Shown in pieces: positions 17,936-26,045 of a DNA stretch of 51,598 nt; within the stretch, counting starts at the first letter, position 1, and each line of letters opens with the position of its first letter. Both the position numbers and the translations under genes were made by a program. Where the stretch lies: assembly GCF_018207095.1 (NCBI RefSeq), contig NZ_QOCZ01000050.1, forward strand, positions 15,144 to 66,741, given 5' to 3'. Origin of the DNA: Nocardiopsis sp. MG754419 (GTDB lineage Bacteria; Actinomycetota; Actinomycetes; Streptosporangiales; Streptosporangiaceae). The notes under the pieces were generated by a model. The model was given only the letters and a program-made list of their open reading frames with translations, was not told the origin of the DNA and did no database searches.

Positions 17936-18883
17936 CTACTGGTAGCCGAACTTCTGCGTCCAGGCCCGGTCGGCCTCGCCGACACCGATGGCCTTCAGGT
18001 CGCAGTTGAGGATGTTCCTGCGGTGGCCGTCGCTGTTCATCCAGGCGTCCATCACCTGTGCGGCGGACTGCTGGCCCTTGGCGACGTTCTCCGCGCCCCA
18101 GGAGTCGTAGCCGTGGCGCGCGGCCCGATCACCCGGGCCCTCGCCCTCGGGGCTCTCGTGGGCCATGTAGTCGCGGGCGGCCATGTCCTCGCTGTGTTCC
18201 TGCGCCGCCGACGCCAGGCGGTCGTTCACCTGGACCGGATCGCATCCGTGCGAGGAACGTTCGCTGTTGACCAGGGTCACGACCTGGGTGGCCATCGGAC
18301 CACCGATGGTGGGGGAGTCGCCTCCACCACTGCCACCGCCGCTGCCGCCGCCGGTCCCGCCACCACCTCCGCCCCCGCCGGTCCCGCCGTCCTCACGGTC
18401 GGTCTCCTCGGTGTCCTCCGGAGAGTAGGAGGCGGTGGCCTGGGCGGTGCGTGTACCGCTGTCCCCGGAGGGCTCGGCGGGCTCGCTCCGGTCGGTGGAT
18501 TCGACGAAGAAGTCATCGTCCTCCTCGGCGTCGGGGATCAGGGAGTCGTCGGCGACGGCCCCCTCTCCGATCTGGCCGGCGGCGGACGTGCCGTCCGCGG
18601 CCTCGGAGGTGTTCCCCCCGGCCGTGTTCAGGACCAGGGCTCCGGCCAGGGTGAGCCCGACCGGGACGGCGGCCACACCGACCATGAGGGGCACGATGCG
18701 GCGCTTCCTCCGACCTTCGGAGCCACGTCCCTCGGACCGGGAGAACGCGTCCTCATCGGCGTACGTGTCGTCCGTGTCGTACTCGTCGTCGTATCGATCG
18801 TCGTACTCCGGAGGTCGGTTCCTGCGGAGCGAGCGCTGTTCGCGAGCGCTCATCCTGCGCCTGCCTCGGCGACCTCGCGCCAT
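17936..18883 (-). CDS. Membrane-anchored CAP/SCP-domain protein
   Basis: Protein of 315 residues: a basic start, an acidic Asp/Glu/Tyr-rich segment (PPEYDDRYDDEYDTDD), one membrane segment (about 63-85, IVPLMVGVAAVPVGLTLAGA), an acidic/Ser-rich stalk, a long Gly-rich linker, then a C-terminal CAP domain from about residue 200. CAP hallmarks are VVTLVNSERSSHGCDPVQVN, AAQEHSEDMAARDYMAH, GAENVAKG and WMNSDGHRRNILN. The CAP domain should lie outside the membrane. Bacterial CAP proteins have no settled activity. It is divergent from recO. Confidence 0.87.
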   Translation of the reverse strand: MARGRRGRRRMSAREQRSLRRNRPPEYDDRYDDEYDTDDTYADEDAFSRSEGRGSEGRRKRRIVPLMVGVAAVPVGLTLAGALVLNTAGGNTSEAADGTSAAGQIGEGAVADDSLIPDAEEDDDFFVESTDRSEPAEPSGDSGTRTAQATASYSPEDTEETDREDGGTGGGGGGGGTGGGSGGGSGGGDSPTIGGPMATQVVTLVNSERSSHGCDPVQVNDRLASAAQEHSEDMAARDYMAHESPEGEGPGDRAARHGYDSWGAENVAKGQQSAAQVMDAWMNSDGHRRNILNCDLKAIGVGEADRAWTQKFGYQ

Positions 18884-19234
18884 AATCGCGTACCTTCCGT
18901 GCCGGGATGGGGATCATGCGGGCACCCCCCGCGGGGTGGTCGGGTCCGGGACCCGCCGGGCTCCACCGCCCGGGGATGATCTTCCCCGGACCGGCTCTTC
19001 CCGTGCCCATGGCCACGTGTGCAAACGGTGGCCTGCCTCAGACGGAGCTCGTGGGACGCCTGGGCGGTACGGAGCCGCGAGGGATGGGCGGCACGCCCGG
19101 GAATCGAGCTCCCTAGCGCGTGAGAGTAGAGCAAATATCCGCAAAAGGGAATCCAAACCGTAATAAACCAGTTCAGGGTGGTCGGCGTCGTGGGGGTCGC
19201 CCCGAGAGTCGGACACATCCGCGACAATGGGTGT
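18884..19234. other. Divergent region between the CAP gene and recO
   Basis: 351 bases without a gene. An AT-richer patch at about 19120-19170 stands out. A -10-like GACAAT at 19223-19228 sits 6 bases before the recO GTG. No -35 is recognised for either gene. Confidence 0.5.
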
Positions 19235-19966
19235 GTGAGCCTCTACCGAGACGAGGGTGTCGTCCTGCGCAACCAGAAGCTGGGCGAGGCCGACCGCATC
19301 ATCACCCTCCTGACCCGACGCACCGGACTGGTGCGCGCCGTCGGCAAGGGCGTACGTCGCACCAAGTCGCGCTTCGGCGCCCGCCTGGAACCGTGCACCC
19401 ACGTCGACGTCCAGTTGCACACCGGACGCACCCTCGACGTGATCACCCAGGCCGAGACCGTCCGTTCCTACGGCGCCGCGCTGGTCCACGACTACTCCCG
19501 CTACACCGCGGCCACGGCGATGCTGGAGACCGCGGAGAAGATCGTCGCGGTGGAGAAGGATCCGGCGCTGCGCCAGTTCCTCCTGCTCATCGGCGCACTG
19601 CGCACACTGGGTGAGGGAAGTCATGACTCCCGGCTCGTCCTGGACGCCTACCTTCTGCGGTCCCTGGCCGTGGCCGGGTACGCCCCGGCCCTGACCGAGT
19701 GCGCCCGATGCGGGACCCAGGGGGAGCACCGTGCGTTCGCGGTGCACGCCGGCGGTATGGTCTGCTCGGTGTGCCGTCCGCACGGCTCCGTGTACCCCGC
19801 ACCCGAAACGGTCCGACTCATGTTCGACCTGCTCGGAGGCGACTGGGACAGCGCGGACGCCAGCGACGGCAGGCACCGCTCCGAGTGCAGTGGGATGGTC
19901 GCGGCCTACCTACAGTGGCACCTGGAGAACGGAATTCGATCACTGCGCCATGTGGAGCGTTCTTGA
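19235..19966 (+). CDS. recO: DNA repair protein RecO
   Basis: Recombination mediator that acts with RecR/RecF to load RecA on SSB-coated DNA. The 243-residue protein has the N-terminal OB-fold ([38 protein letters not shown]), a helical middle, and a four-Cys zinc site (CARCGT ... VCSVC). GTG at 19235 matches the family start and sits 6 bases after GACAAT, so the mRNA is probably leaderless. Its stop overlaps the TTG start of uppS. Confidence 0.95.
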   Translation: MSLYRDEGVVLRNQKLGEADRIITLLTRRTGLVRAVGKGVRRTKSRFGARLEPCTHVDVQLHTGRTLDVITQAETVRSYGAALVHDYSRYTAATAMLETAEKIVAVEKDPALRQFLLLIGALRTLGEGSHDSRLVLDAYLLRSLAVAGYAPALTECARCGTQGEHRAFAVHAGGMVCSVCRPHGSVYPAPETVRLMFDLLGGDWDSADASDGRHRSECSGMVAAYLQWHLENGIRSLRHVERS

Positions 19967-20790
19967 GTCTGTTCAGCTTCGACAACGGTGGGCGGAGCCG
20001 GCGGGAGTACACCGCGTCCGACCCGCACCCCAGTGGGGTACGCCCCCCACAGCTGCCCGCCGAACTGGTGCCCCGCCACGTCGCCGTGGTCATGGACGGC
20101 AACGGCCGTTGGGCCAAGGAACGCGGTCTGCCGCGCACCGAGGGCCACAAGGCCGGGGAGTCCTCCCTCTTCGACGTGATCGAGGGGGCCCTGGAGTTGG
20201 GCGTCCCCAACCTGTCCGCCTACGCCTTCTCCACCGAGAACTGGAAGCGTTCGCCCGACGAGGTGCGCTTCCTCATGGGCTTCAACCGCGACGTCATCCG
20301 CCGGCGCCGTGACGAGCTGCACGCCCGCGGTGTACGCGTCAAGTGGGCCGGGCGCTCCGGGATGCTCTGGAAGAGCGTCATCAAGGAGCTCCAAGAGGCC
20401 GAGGAGATGACCAAGGACAACACGGCGCTGACCCTGCAGTTCTGCGTGAACTACGGAGGCCAGGCCGAGATCGTCGACGCCGCCCGCGTGCTGGCCCGCC
20501 AGGCCGCCGAAGGGCTGATCTCCCCGGACAAGATCACCGAGGAGACCCTCGCCCGGCACCTGTACGCCCCGGACGTCCCCCCGGTGGACCTGTTCGTGCG
20601 GTCCTCGGGCGAGCAGCGACTGTCCAACTTCCTGCTCTGGCAGAGCGCCTACGCCGAGTTCGTCTTCCTGGAGACGCTCTGGCCCGACTTCGACCGCCGC
20701 GACCTGTGGCGGGCCTGTGAGATCTACGCGAGCCGGGACCGACGTTACGGCGGTGCGGTACCCAACCCGGTCGAGGGGGAGGCGAAGTGA
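19963..20790 (+). CDS. uppS: Isoprenyl transferase (undecaprenyl diphosphate synthase family)
   Basis: cis-Prenyltransferase that makes the polyprenyl diphosphate carrier for cell-wall synthesis. The 275-residue protein has [18 protein letters not shown] with the catalytic Asp, the [10 protein letters not shown] segment, and [18 protein letters not shown] near the end. No ATG or GTG fits; a TTG at 19963 overlaps the recO stop (TTGA) and has GGAG 5 bases upstream, so translational coupling to recO is likely. It overlaps the next gene by GTGA. Chain length of the product cannot be told from sequence. Confidence 0.94.
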   Translation: MSLFSFDNGGRSRREYTASDPHPSGVRPPQLPAELVPRHVAVVMDGNGRWAKERGLPRTEGHKAGESSLFDVIEGALELGVPNLSAYAFSTENWKRSPDEVRFLMGFNRDVIRRRRDELHARGVRVKWAGRSGMLWKSVIKELQEAEEMTKDNTALTLQFCVNYGGQAEIVDAARVLARQAAEGLISPDKITEETLARHLYAPDVPPVDLFVRSSGEQRLSNFLLWQSAYAEFVFLETLWPDFDRRDLWRACEIYASRDRRYGGAVPNPVEGEAK

Positions 20791-21584
20791 AGAACGGCGA
20801 AGGTTCGTCGCTCAGGTCCGGGATGTCGCTGGTGGCGATGGGGGACAGCTTCACCGAGGGTGTCGGTGACCCCTATCCGGACGGCTCCGGGGTCTTCCGG
20901 GGTTGGTCGGACCGGTGGGCCGAGCACCTGGCCGACCACGTCGGTGAGATCCGGTACGCCAACCTTGCCGTGCGCGGCAAGCTCATCCGGCAGATCGTCA
21001 CCGACCAGCTGCAGCCCACCCTGGACATGACCCCGGACGTGGTCACCCTGTGCGCGGGCGGCAACGACCTGCTGCGCCCCGCCGGCGACCCCGAGCGTCT
21101 GGCGCGCATCCTGGAGCACACCGTGTCCCGCCTGCGCGCGGGCGGCAGCGAGGTCGTCCTCTTCACCGGCGTGAACGTCGCGACCGGATACATGCGCGGT
21201 GCCATCGGCCTGTTCGCCCGGTACTACATGAACGTGCGCGCCATCGCCGACGCCCACGGCTGCCACCTGGTGGACCAGTGGTCCATGGACGTGCTCACCG
21301 ACTCCCGCGCCTGGGACGAGGACCGACTGCACATGTCGCCAGAGGGGCACCGCCGTCTGGCGCTGCGCGTGGCCGAGGTCCTGGGCGTCCCCACCGCCGA
21401 GCGCTGGGACGAGCCCTGGCCCGAGGTCGAGCCGGTCGGGTGGGCCGAGGCGCGCCGTGAGGACCTGCACTGGGTGAAGGAGTCCCTGGGGCCCTGGATC
21501 GGTCGACGTCTGACCGGGCGGTCCTCGGGTGACACGGTGAGCGCCAAGCGGCCCGAGCTGACACCGCTGACCAAGGACCGCTGA
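20787..21584 (+). CDS. SGNH/GDSL-family hydrolase (copy 1)
   Basis: Probable esterase or lipase of 265 residues. Block I is [16 protein letters not shown] with the catalytic Ser, block III is CAGGNDLL, block V is [10 protein letters not shown] with Asp and His. No signal peptide is seen, so it is probably cytosolic. GTG at 20787 overlaps the uppS stop (GTGA), so it belongs to recO-uppS. It is a close paralogue of the next gene, including the C-terminal [17 protein letters not shown] tail. A hairpin follows at 21597-21618. Confidence 0.88.
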   Translation: MKNGEGSSLRSGMSLVAMGDSFTEGVGDPYPDGSGVFRGWSDRWAEHLADHVGEIRYANLAVRGKLIRQIVTDQLQPTLDMTPDVVTLCAGGNDLLRPAGDPERLARILEHTVSRLRAGGSEVVLFTGVNVATGYMRGAIGLFARYYMNVRAIADAHGCHLVDQWSMDVLTDSRAWDEDRLHMSPEGHRRLALRVAEVLGVPTAERWDEPWPEVEPVGWAEARREDLHWVKESLGPWIGRRLTGRSSGDTVSAKRPELTPLTKDR

Positions 21585-21596
21585 CCTCGGTCCGTC

Positions 21597-21618
21597 CGGA
21601 GCGACGACGGTCGCTCCG
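21597..21618 (+). terminator. Terminator hairpin after SGNH copy 1
   Basis: Perfect 9-bp stem CGGAGCGAC / GTCGCTCCG with a 4-base loop, 12 bases past the stop codon. Confidence 0.65.
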
Positions 21619-21724
21619 TGCGTCCTCCGGCACACCGCCCGTGGTGTGAGCTCCACCCCAAAACGTGACGAAGCATCAACCTACTGTCGCGTAACCCAGG
21701 GGTCGGGTTGCATCATCGAACACC

Positions 21725-22561
21725 ATGAGCGGTGTGCCGACCGGATTCCCCGGTGACCTGATGAGCAAGGAAATCCTGTCCTACGTGGCCCTCGGCGACA
21801 GCTTCACCGAGGGCATGAGCGACCCCTACCCGGACAGCCGCGGCGCGCCCCACGGCCGCTATCGGGGCTGGGCCGATCGTGTGGCCGAGCACCTCGCCGA
21901 GCACGTGCCCGAGGTCCGCTACGCCAACCTGGCCATCCGTGGCCGCCTCATCGGCCGGATCCGGGAGGAGCAGGTGCCGCGCGCGGTCGAGATGAAGCCC
22001 GACCTCATCACGCTGTGCGCGGGCGGCAACGACATCATCCGCCCCGGAAGCGACCCCGACCAGGTCGTGGAGATCTTCGAGTCCATGGTGGCCGAGCTGC
22101 GCGCCACCGGTGCCCGCGTGGTCGTCTTCACCGGCTTCGACACCCACTGGCAGCCGGTCATGCGTCACCTGCGCGGCAAGATCGCCACGTACAACATGCA
22201 CATGCGGGCCGTCGCCGACAAGTACGGCTGCGACGTCGTGGACGTGTGGAGCATGCGCGCCCTCGACGACAACCGCGCCTGGAACTGGGACCGACTGCAC
22301 CTGTCCTCGGAGGGCCATCGTCGGCTGGCCCTGCGCGTGTGCGAGGTCCTGGACGTGCCGGTCGAGGGCGACTGGAACGAGCCGTGGCCGCCGCCGGAGC
22401 CCCGCGACTGGCGCACCGCCCGCCAGGAGGACCTGCACTGGGCGCGCGAGTTCCTCGTTCCCTGGATCCACCGCCGGCTGACCGGACGCTCCTCCGGCGA
22501 CGGCGTGAGCGCCAAGCGCCCCAGCCTCCAACGGTGCGAACCCGCGCGCCACGGCGACTGA
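21725..22561 (+). CDS. SGNH/GDSL-family hydrolase (copy 2)
   Basis: Protein of 278 residues, paralogous to the preceding gene along its whole length: [50 protein letters not shown] and the shared C-terminal tail. No signal peptide or membrane helix is seen. The ATG at 21725 and an in-frame ATG at 21761 (MSKEILSYVALGDS) are both possible; the second matches copy 1 more closely. The hairpin at 21597-21618 separates it from copy 1, so it has its own promoter. Confidence 0.86.
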   Translation: MSGVPTGFPGDLMSKEILSYVALGDSFTEGMSDPYPDSRGAPHGRYRGWADRVAEHLAEHVPEVRYANLAIRGRLIGRIREEQVPRAVEMKPDLITLCAGGNDIIRPGSDPDQVVEIFESMVAELRATGARVVVFTGFDTHWQPVMRHLRGKIATYNMHMRAVADKYGCDVVDVWSMRALDDNRAWNWDRLHLSSEGHRRLALRVCEVLDVPVEGDWNEPWPPPEPRDWRTARQEDLHWAREFLVPWIHRRLTGRSSGDGVSAKRPSLQRCEPARHGD

Positions 22562-22924
22562 CGCCGGAACCGGCGCGAAGCGCCGGGCGCGCGGCCTCCG
22601 ACGGCGACCCACCGACATCGCGTGGTGCGACGGCCACGGCAACGCCCCATCGGCGCACTGGCCGGGACGGCGCCCCGTGGGCCCGAACGGCGTGCCCTCG
22701 CCATAAGCCCGGGCCCGGCGAGAGCGCCTCGGCGGGGCGCCCCTGGACACACGGCCGAAGGCAGGCTCCGTGAGCGTCGGCGGGCCCGGGTTCCGGTCAC
22801 CGGGGGCCGTGCGCACCCTGCGCGACCGTGCTCACCGGCGGCCGGGAACCGGAGCCCGGCCGCACGGTCCCGACACGAAGAAACCCCGCCACGGGGGCGG
22901 GGTTCGGAAACGGTGCGCGGTCGG
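22562..22924. other. Intergenic region between SGNH copy 2 and zur
   Basis: 363 bases between convergent genes, no gene seen. It contains the zur-side terminator at 22882-22904; the rest is GC-rich filler without recognisable signals. Confidence 0.5.
22882..22904. terminator. Terminator after zur
   Basis: Stem AACCCCGCC / GGCGGGGTT with a 5-base loop, flanked by A and T residues so it can work in both directions; 21 bases past the zur stop. Confidence 0.7.
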
Positions 22925-23302
22925 TCAGGCGCGGGAGCACTCGGCGCAGGTACCGAACACCTCGACGGTGTGCGTGACCCCGGTGAACCCGTGTTGGGCG
23001 CCGACCTCGGCGGCCCAGCGCTCCACGGTGGGACCTTCGATCTCCACGGCGGTGGAGCACACCCGGCACACCAGGTGATGGTGGTGGCTCTCGGTGTCGC
23101 ACGCCCGGTAGACGGCCTCGCCCTCGTCGGTGCGCAGCACGTCCACCTCGCCCGCGTCGCTCAGCGCCTGGAGGGCGCGGTAGACGGTGGTCAGGCCGAT
23201 CTTGGAGCCGTCGGCGCGCAGGTCCGCGTACAGGTCCTGGGCGCTGCGGAAACCGGAGGACGTCGTCAGTGCCTCTCGCACGGCCTCGCGTCGTGTACTC
23301 AT
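22925..23302 (-). CDS. zur: Zinc uptake regulator Zur (Fur family)
   Basis: Zn-responsive repressor of zinc uptake, 125 residues. The Fur-type winged helix is in the first 75 residues (SAQDLYADLRADGSKIGLTT, VYRALQALSDAGEVDVL); the metal-binding half has SHHHHLVCRVCSTAVEI and FGTCAECSRA (His cluster, two CxxC pairs). The ATG at 23302 follows GAAGG and overlaps the znuB stop in ATGA. Placement at the end of znuC-znuB and the Zur-box-like dyad in the promoter support Zur over other Fur types and imply autoregulation. Confidence 0.93.
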   Translation of the reverse strand: MSTRREAVREALTTSSGFRSAQDLYADLRADGSKIGLTTVYRALQALSDAGEVDVLRTDEGEAVYRACDTESHHHHLVCRVCSTAVEIEGPTVERWAAEVGAQHGFTGVTHTVEVFGTCAECSRA

Positions 23303-24201
23303 GGTGTCACCTTCCCCCGATCGGTCTGGAGCATCGTATCCGTGGGGCCTGCCGACGCCGGTGGGCGGGGGGCGGCCCCTCTGCGTCTGGTGGCCCTGCG
23401 CAGCACGCTCCCCACGACCACCGCCACGCAGTACACCACCAGGGCCAGCAGGACGATGGTCGCGCCCGGTGCCAGGTCCGAGTAGAACGCCGTGGTCAGT
23501 CCGCCCAGTGAGGACACCAGGCCGATGAGCACGGCCAGTCCCATGGTCACACGGAAACTCCGGCTGAGTTGCTGCGCCGCGGCGACGGGAACGATCATCA
23601 GCGCGCTCACCATCAGCACGCCCACCACGCGCATCGCGATCACCACGGTCAGCGCCGCGGTCACGGCCAACAGGATGCTCAGGAAGCGGACCGGCAGGCC
23701 GTGGGCCCGCGCCACCTCCTCGTCCTGGCACAGCACGAACAGCTCCCGGCCGAACACCGCGAGAACGCCGAGCACGCCCAGGGCGAGGACACCGACGATC
23801 CAGATGTCCTCCTCGGCGACCGTGCTCACCGAACCGAACAGGAACGAGGTCAGGGTGGCGTTGCTCGCCCCCGGGGTCAACCCGATGAGGAGGACGCCGC
23901 CGGCGATGCCGCCGTAGAACAGCAGGGCCAGCGCCACGTCACCGCTCGTCCGTGTGCGCACCCGCACCAGTTCCATGAGGACGGCGCCCACGGTCGCCAC
24001 CACCGCCGCGGTCACCACGGGGGAGGTGCTCGTGAGCAGGCCCAACGCCACACCGGTCAGCGCCACGTGGCCGATGCCATCGCCCAACAGCGCCAGACGC
24101 CGCTGGACGAGGAAGGTGCCGATCACCGGGGTGACCAGACCCACCAGCACCGCGGCGATCAGCGCGCGTCGCATGAACTCGTAGTGGAGCAGCTCAGTCA
24201 C
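23299..24201 (-). CDS. znuB: Zinc ABC transporter permease
   Basis: Membrane subunit of a ZnuABC-type (ABC-3 family) importer. The 300-residue protein has about eight membrane segments, starting MTELLHYEFMRRALIAAVLV and including LALLGDGIGHVALTGVALG, a family signature. The C-terminus after the last helix is Arg/Pro-rich. GTG at 24201 overlaps the znuC coding end by 8 bases; the stop overlaps zur by 4, so the three genes form one coupled operon. The metal is Zn by context; Mn-type homologues exist. Confidence 0.93.
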   Translation of the reverse strand: MTELLHYEFMRRALIAAVLVGLVTPVIGTFLVQRRLALLGDGIGHVALTGVALGLLTSTSPVVTAAVVATVGAVLMELVRVRTRTSGDVALALLFYGGIAGGVLLIGLTPGASNATLTSFLFGSVSTVAEEDIWIVGVLALGVLGVLAVFGRELFVLCQDEEVARAHGLPVRFLSILLAVTAALTVVIAMRVVGVLMVSALMIVPVAAAQQLSRSFRVTMGLAVLIGLVSSLGGLTTAFYSDLAPGATIVLLALVVYCVAVVVGSVLRRATRRRGAAPRPPASAGPTDTMLQTDRGKVTP

Positions 24202-25045
24202 GGTGGGGCACCTCGAGTCGGACGATCTCCGCGTGCGCGTCGGTGGGGGCGACCCGCGGGTCGGGGTCGTTGGGGTCGGGATGGGGGTGCTGGTGCTCGT
24301 GCCCGGGGCGCGCGCAGTCCCCGGTGGCCTCGGGCGGCGCGCCGTCGTGCACCACACGGCCGTGCTCCAGCACCACCGCGCGTTCGATGACGGTCTCCAG
24401 CGGGCCGAGTTCGTGCAGGACCAGCACCACGGTGCTGCCCTGGTCGCGCAGACGGCCGATGGCGTGGGCCAACGCCCGCTGGTTCTCGGCGTCCACGCCC
24501 GCCATGGGCTCGTCCATGACGAAGGTGTCGGGACGTCCGGCCAGGGCCCGGGCGATGAGGACCCGCTGTTGCTGCCCGCCGGAGAGCTCCCGGACGGCGT
24601 CACCGGCCCGGTCGCTCAGGTCGACGGCGGCCAGGGCCTCGTCGACGGCGGCGCGGTCGGCGCGGGTGGGCAGGGACAGGCGGCGGCGTCGGGCGACCTG
24701 TCCGGAGGCGACGATCTCGCGGACCGTGGCGGGCACGGCGCCCCCGGCGGTGAGTCGCTGGGGCACGTAGCCGATGCGCTTCCAGTCGCGGAACCGACGC
24801 AGGGCCGTCCCGTGGACGCGGATCTCACCCGAGGTGAGGGGAACGATGCCGAGCATCGCGCGCATGAGCGTCGACTTGCCCGAACCGTTGGGGCCGAGGA
24901 CGGCCATGGTCTGACCCGAGGGAATGCGAAGGTCCACGCCGTCGAGGACGGGGACGCCGTCGTAGGCGGCGTGCGCGCCGATGGCCTGGAAGGCGGGTGG
25001 GGTGTCGGGGGTCGGTTCCCCCGCCCCGGTGAACTGGGCAGACAC
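24194..25045 (-). CDS. znuC: Zinc ABC transporter ATP-binding protein
   Basis: ATPase of the zinc importer, 283 residues: Walker A VLGPNGSGKSTLMRAML, Q-loop IGYVPQRL, signature ELSGGQQQRVLIARAL, Walker B FVMDEPMAGVD, and the H-loop in VVLVLHELG. The His/Asp-rich C-terminal tail (HEHQHPHPDPNDPD) is a likely zinc-binding or buffering tail. The start is GTG at 25045 (or 25049-25051): a near-consensus promoter ends 6-7 bases before 25045, so the mRNA appears leaderless. First gene of znuC-znuB-zur. Confidence 0.93.
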   Translation of the reverse strand: MSAQFTGAGEPTPDTPPAFQAIGAHAAYDGVPVLDGVDLRIPSGQTMAVLGPNGSGKSTLMRAMLGIVPLTSGEIRVHGTALRRFRDWKRIGYVPQRLTAGGAVPATVREIVASGQVARRRRLSLPTRADRAAVDEALAAVDLSDRAGDAVRELSGGQQQRVLIARALAGRPDTFVMDEPMAGVDAENQRALAHAIGRLRDQGSTVVLVLHELGPLETVIERAVVLEHGRVVHDGAPPEATGDCARPGHEHQHPHPDPNDPDPRVAPTDAHAEIVRLEVPHRD

Positions 25046-25051
25046 CCCCAC

Positions 25052-25080
25052 ATTATGGCGAAAACGAAAATGGTTGTCAA
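25052..25080 (-). promoter_or_regulatory. znuC promoter with overlapping Zur-box-like dyad
   Basis: On the minus strand: TTGACA (25080-25075), 17 bases, CATAAT (25057-25052). Transcription would start at about the znuC GTG. The dyad TGACAACCATTTTC (complement of 25066-25079) resembles the actinobacterial Zur site (TGAAAAT-ATTTTCA type) and covers the -35 and spacer, so zinc-loaded Zur should block RNA polymerase. The site identity is by resemblance only. Confidence 0.72.
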
Positions 25081-25119
25081 AATTCTGAAGGGTGTCCGTC
25101 CGGGGGCGCCCGTGCCCCC

Positions 25120-25515
25120 TCAGTAGCCCAGGGCCCGCGCCACCGCCAACACCAGCACCACCAGGATCATCACCACGCGAGGCGTCCGTTGCCGCCGGTC
25201 CAGCGTCGGCCAGGTCAGGAACGCCAACCACGTGAAGAACACCGCCACCAGGGCCAGGCACAGGGCGCCCACCACACCCGGGGCCAGCAGACCCGCGATG
25301 AACAGCGCGCCCAGCACGACCGGGGCCAGGGCTCGCGGGCGACGGTGCAACCACACCAGGGGGACCGCGCTGCGCCGCTCCACCTCCCGGCGCCACCGCC
25401 CCGCGCCCGGGGTGAACAGAGAGTCCCCCGGCGGAAGCGGTCGTCTCGATCCGCCCGGGTCGCCCCGACCCCGGCCGCTCCGCCGCCGCTCGTCCTCGTG
25501 TTCGGGAGAGGCCAT
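25120..25515 (-). CDS. Small conserved membrane protein (DUF6703-like)
   Basis: Protein of 131 residues: a basic/acidic, Pro-rich N-terminus, then TPGAGRWRREVERRSAVPLV, LHRRPRALAPVVLGALFIAG and two to three membrane segments up to VVMILVVLVLAVARALGY. The pattern matches a small actinobacterial membrane family of unknown function (I believe DUF6703). ATG at 25515 is chosen; the open frame upstream to 25641 lacks family-like residues. It lies upstream of znuC on the same strand, but the znuC promoter separates them. Confidence 0.7.
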   Translation of the reverse strand: MASPEHEDERRRSGRGRGDPGGSRRPLPPGDSLFTPGAGRWRREVERRSAVPLVWLHRRPRALAPVVLGALFIAGLLAPGVVGALCLALVAVFFTWLAFLTWPTLDRRQRTPRVVMILVVLVLAVARALGY

Positions 25516-26045
25516 CGCCGCCCGTTCCCCCTTCGTCCGTGTCCGGCTACCGCCCGAGGCCCCGTACACCCGTGTCCGCCGGGACGTCTCGTCCCGAGCC
25601 CCTGGTAGATTCGCTGATGTTCGAGGCAGGCGAACGGACACGCGCGGGAAGGCGATCCGTGCCTGCCGTGCTCCGCTGCGAGAACATGGTGAAGCCTCGC
25701 AGTCGGGGCGTGCGGCCTCAGGGCCACCATGTCAGTCAAGCAGGAACCGACCGCCGCCGCGAGGCGTGCGGCGCCACCCGAACCACTCCGGGTGCAGACC
25801 CCGGCGAGGGAGGAAAGCCGAGATCGTGGGTCAGACCCTGCTCAAGGGCACCGCGGCGTAGGGACGGGCATCGTCGCCCGCCCACGCAGCCCCTCTCCCC
25901 CCGGTTCCGGCTGTCCGGGGCTCGGTGCACGAAGGGTCGAGTACCTTCTACATTCAGTCATCGACCGCCTGATCAGCGCGGACCGTCCGCACTACGGTGC
26001 CCGCACGTCGTTCAGCGACGAACCCTCCGGAGGGTGTCAACTTCC
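25516..26045. other. Gene-free stretch upstream of the TagF-like gene
   Basis: About 530 bases with no credible protein frame. It contains a -10-like TAGATT (25606-25611) followed by a chain of hairpins (25625-25880), and a second -10-like TACATT (25949-25954) suited to the TagF-like gene. See the candidate RNA entry. Confidence 0.55.
25619..25880 (+). ncRNA. Candidate structured RNA
   Basis: Starts about 8 bases after TAGATT (25606-25611). Successive stems are visible: GGCAGG/CCTGCC (25625-25630 with 25662-25667, plus inner CGGA/TCCG), CTGCGAG/CTCGCAG (25676-25682 with 25696-25702), CACCCG/CGGGTG (25775-25780 with 25789-25794), GGGTC/GACCC (25828-25838) and a final CGGGC/GCCCG (25865-25880). 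I cannot match it to RNase P, tmRNA, SRP RNA or a riboswitch class I know. It could be a trans-acting RNA or a leader of the downstream gene. The pairings were found by eye. Confidence 0.35.

Noticed and set aside
25516..26045. Considered tmRNA, RNase P RNA, SRP RNA and TPP, cobalamin or c-di-AMP riboswitches for this gap
   Set aside because: None of the conserved core sequences of those RNAs is present; left as an unclassified candidate.
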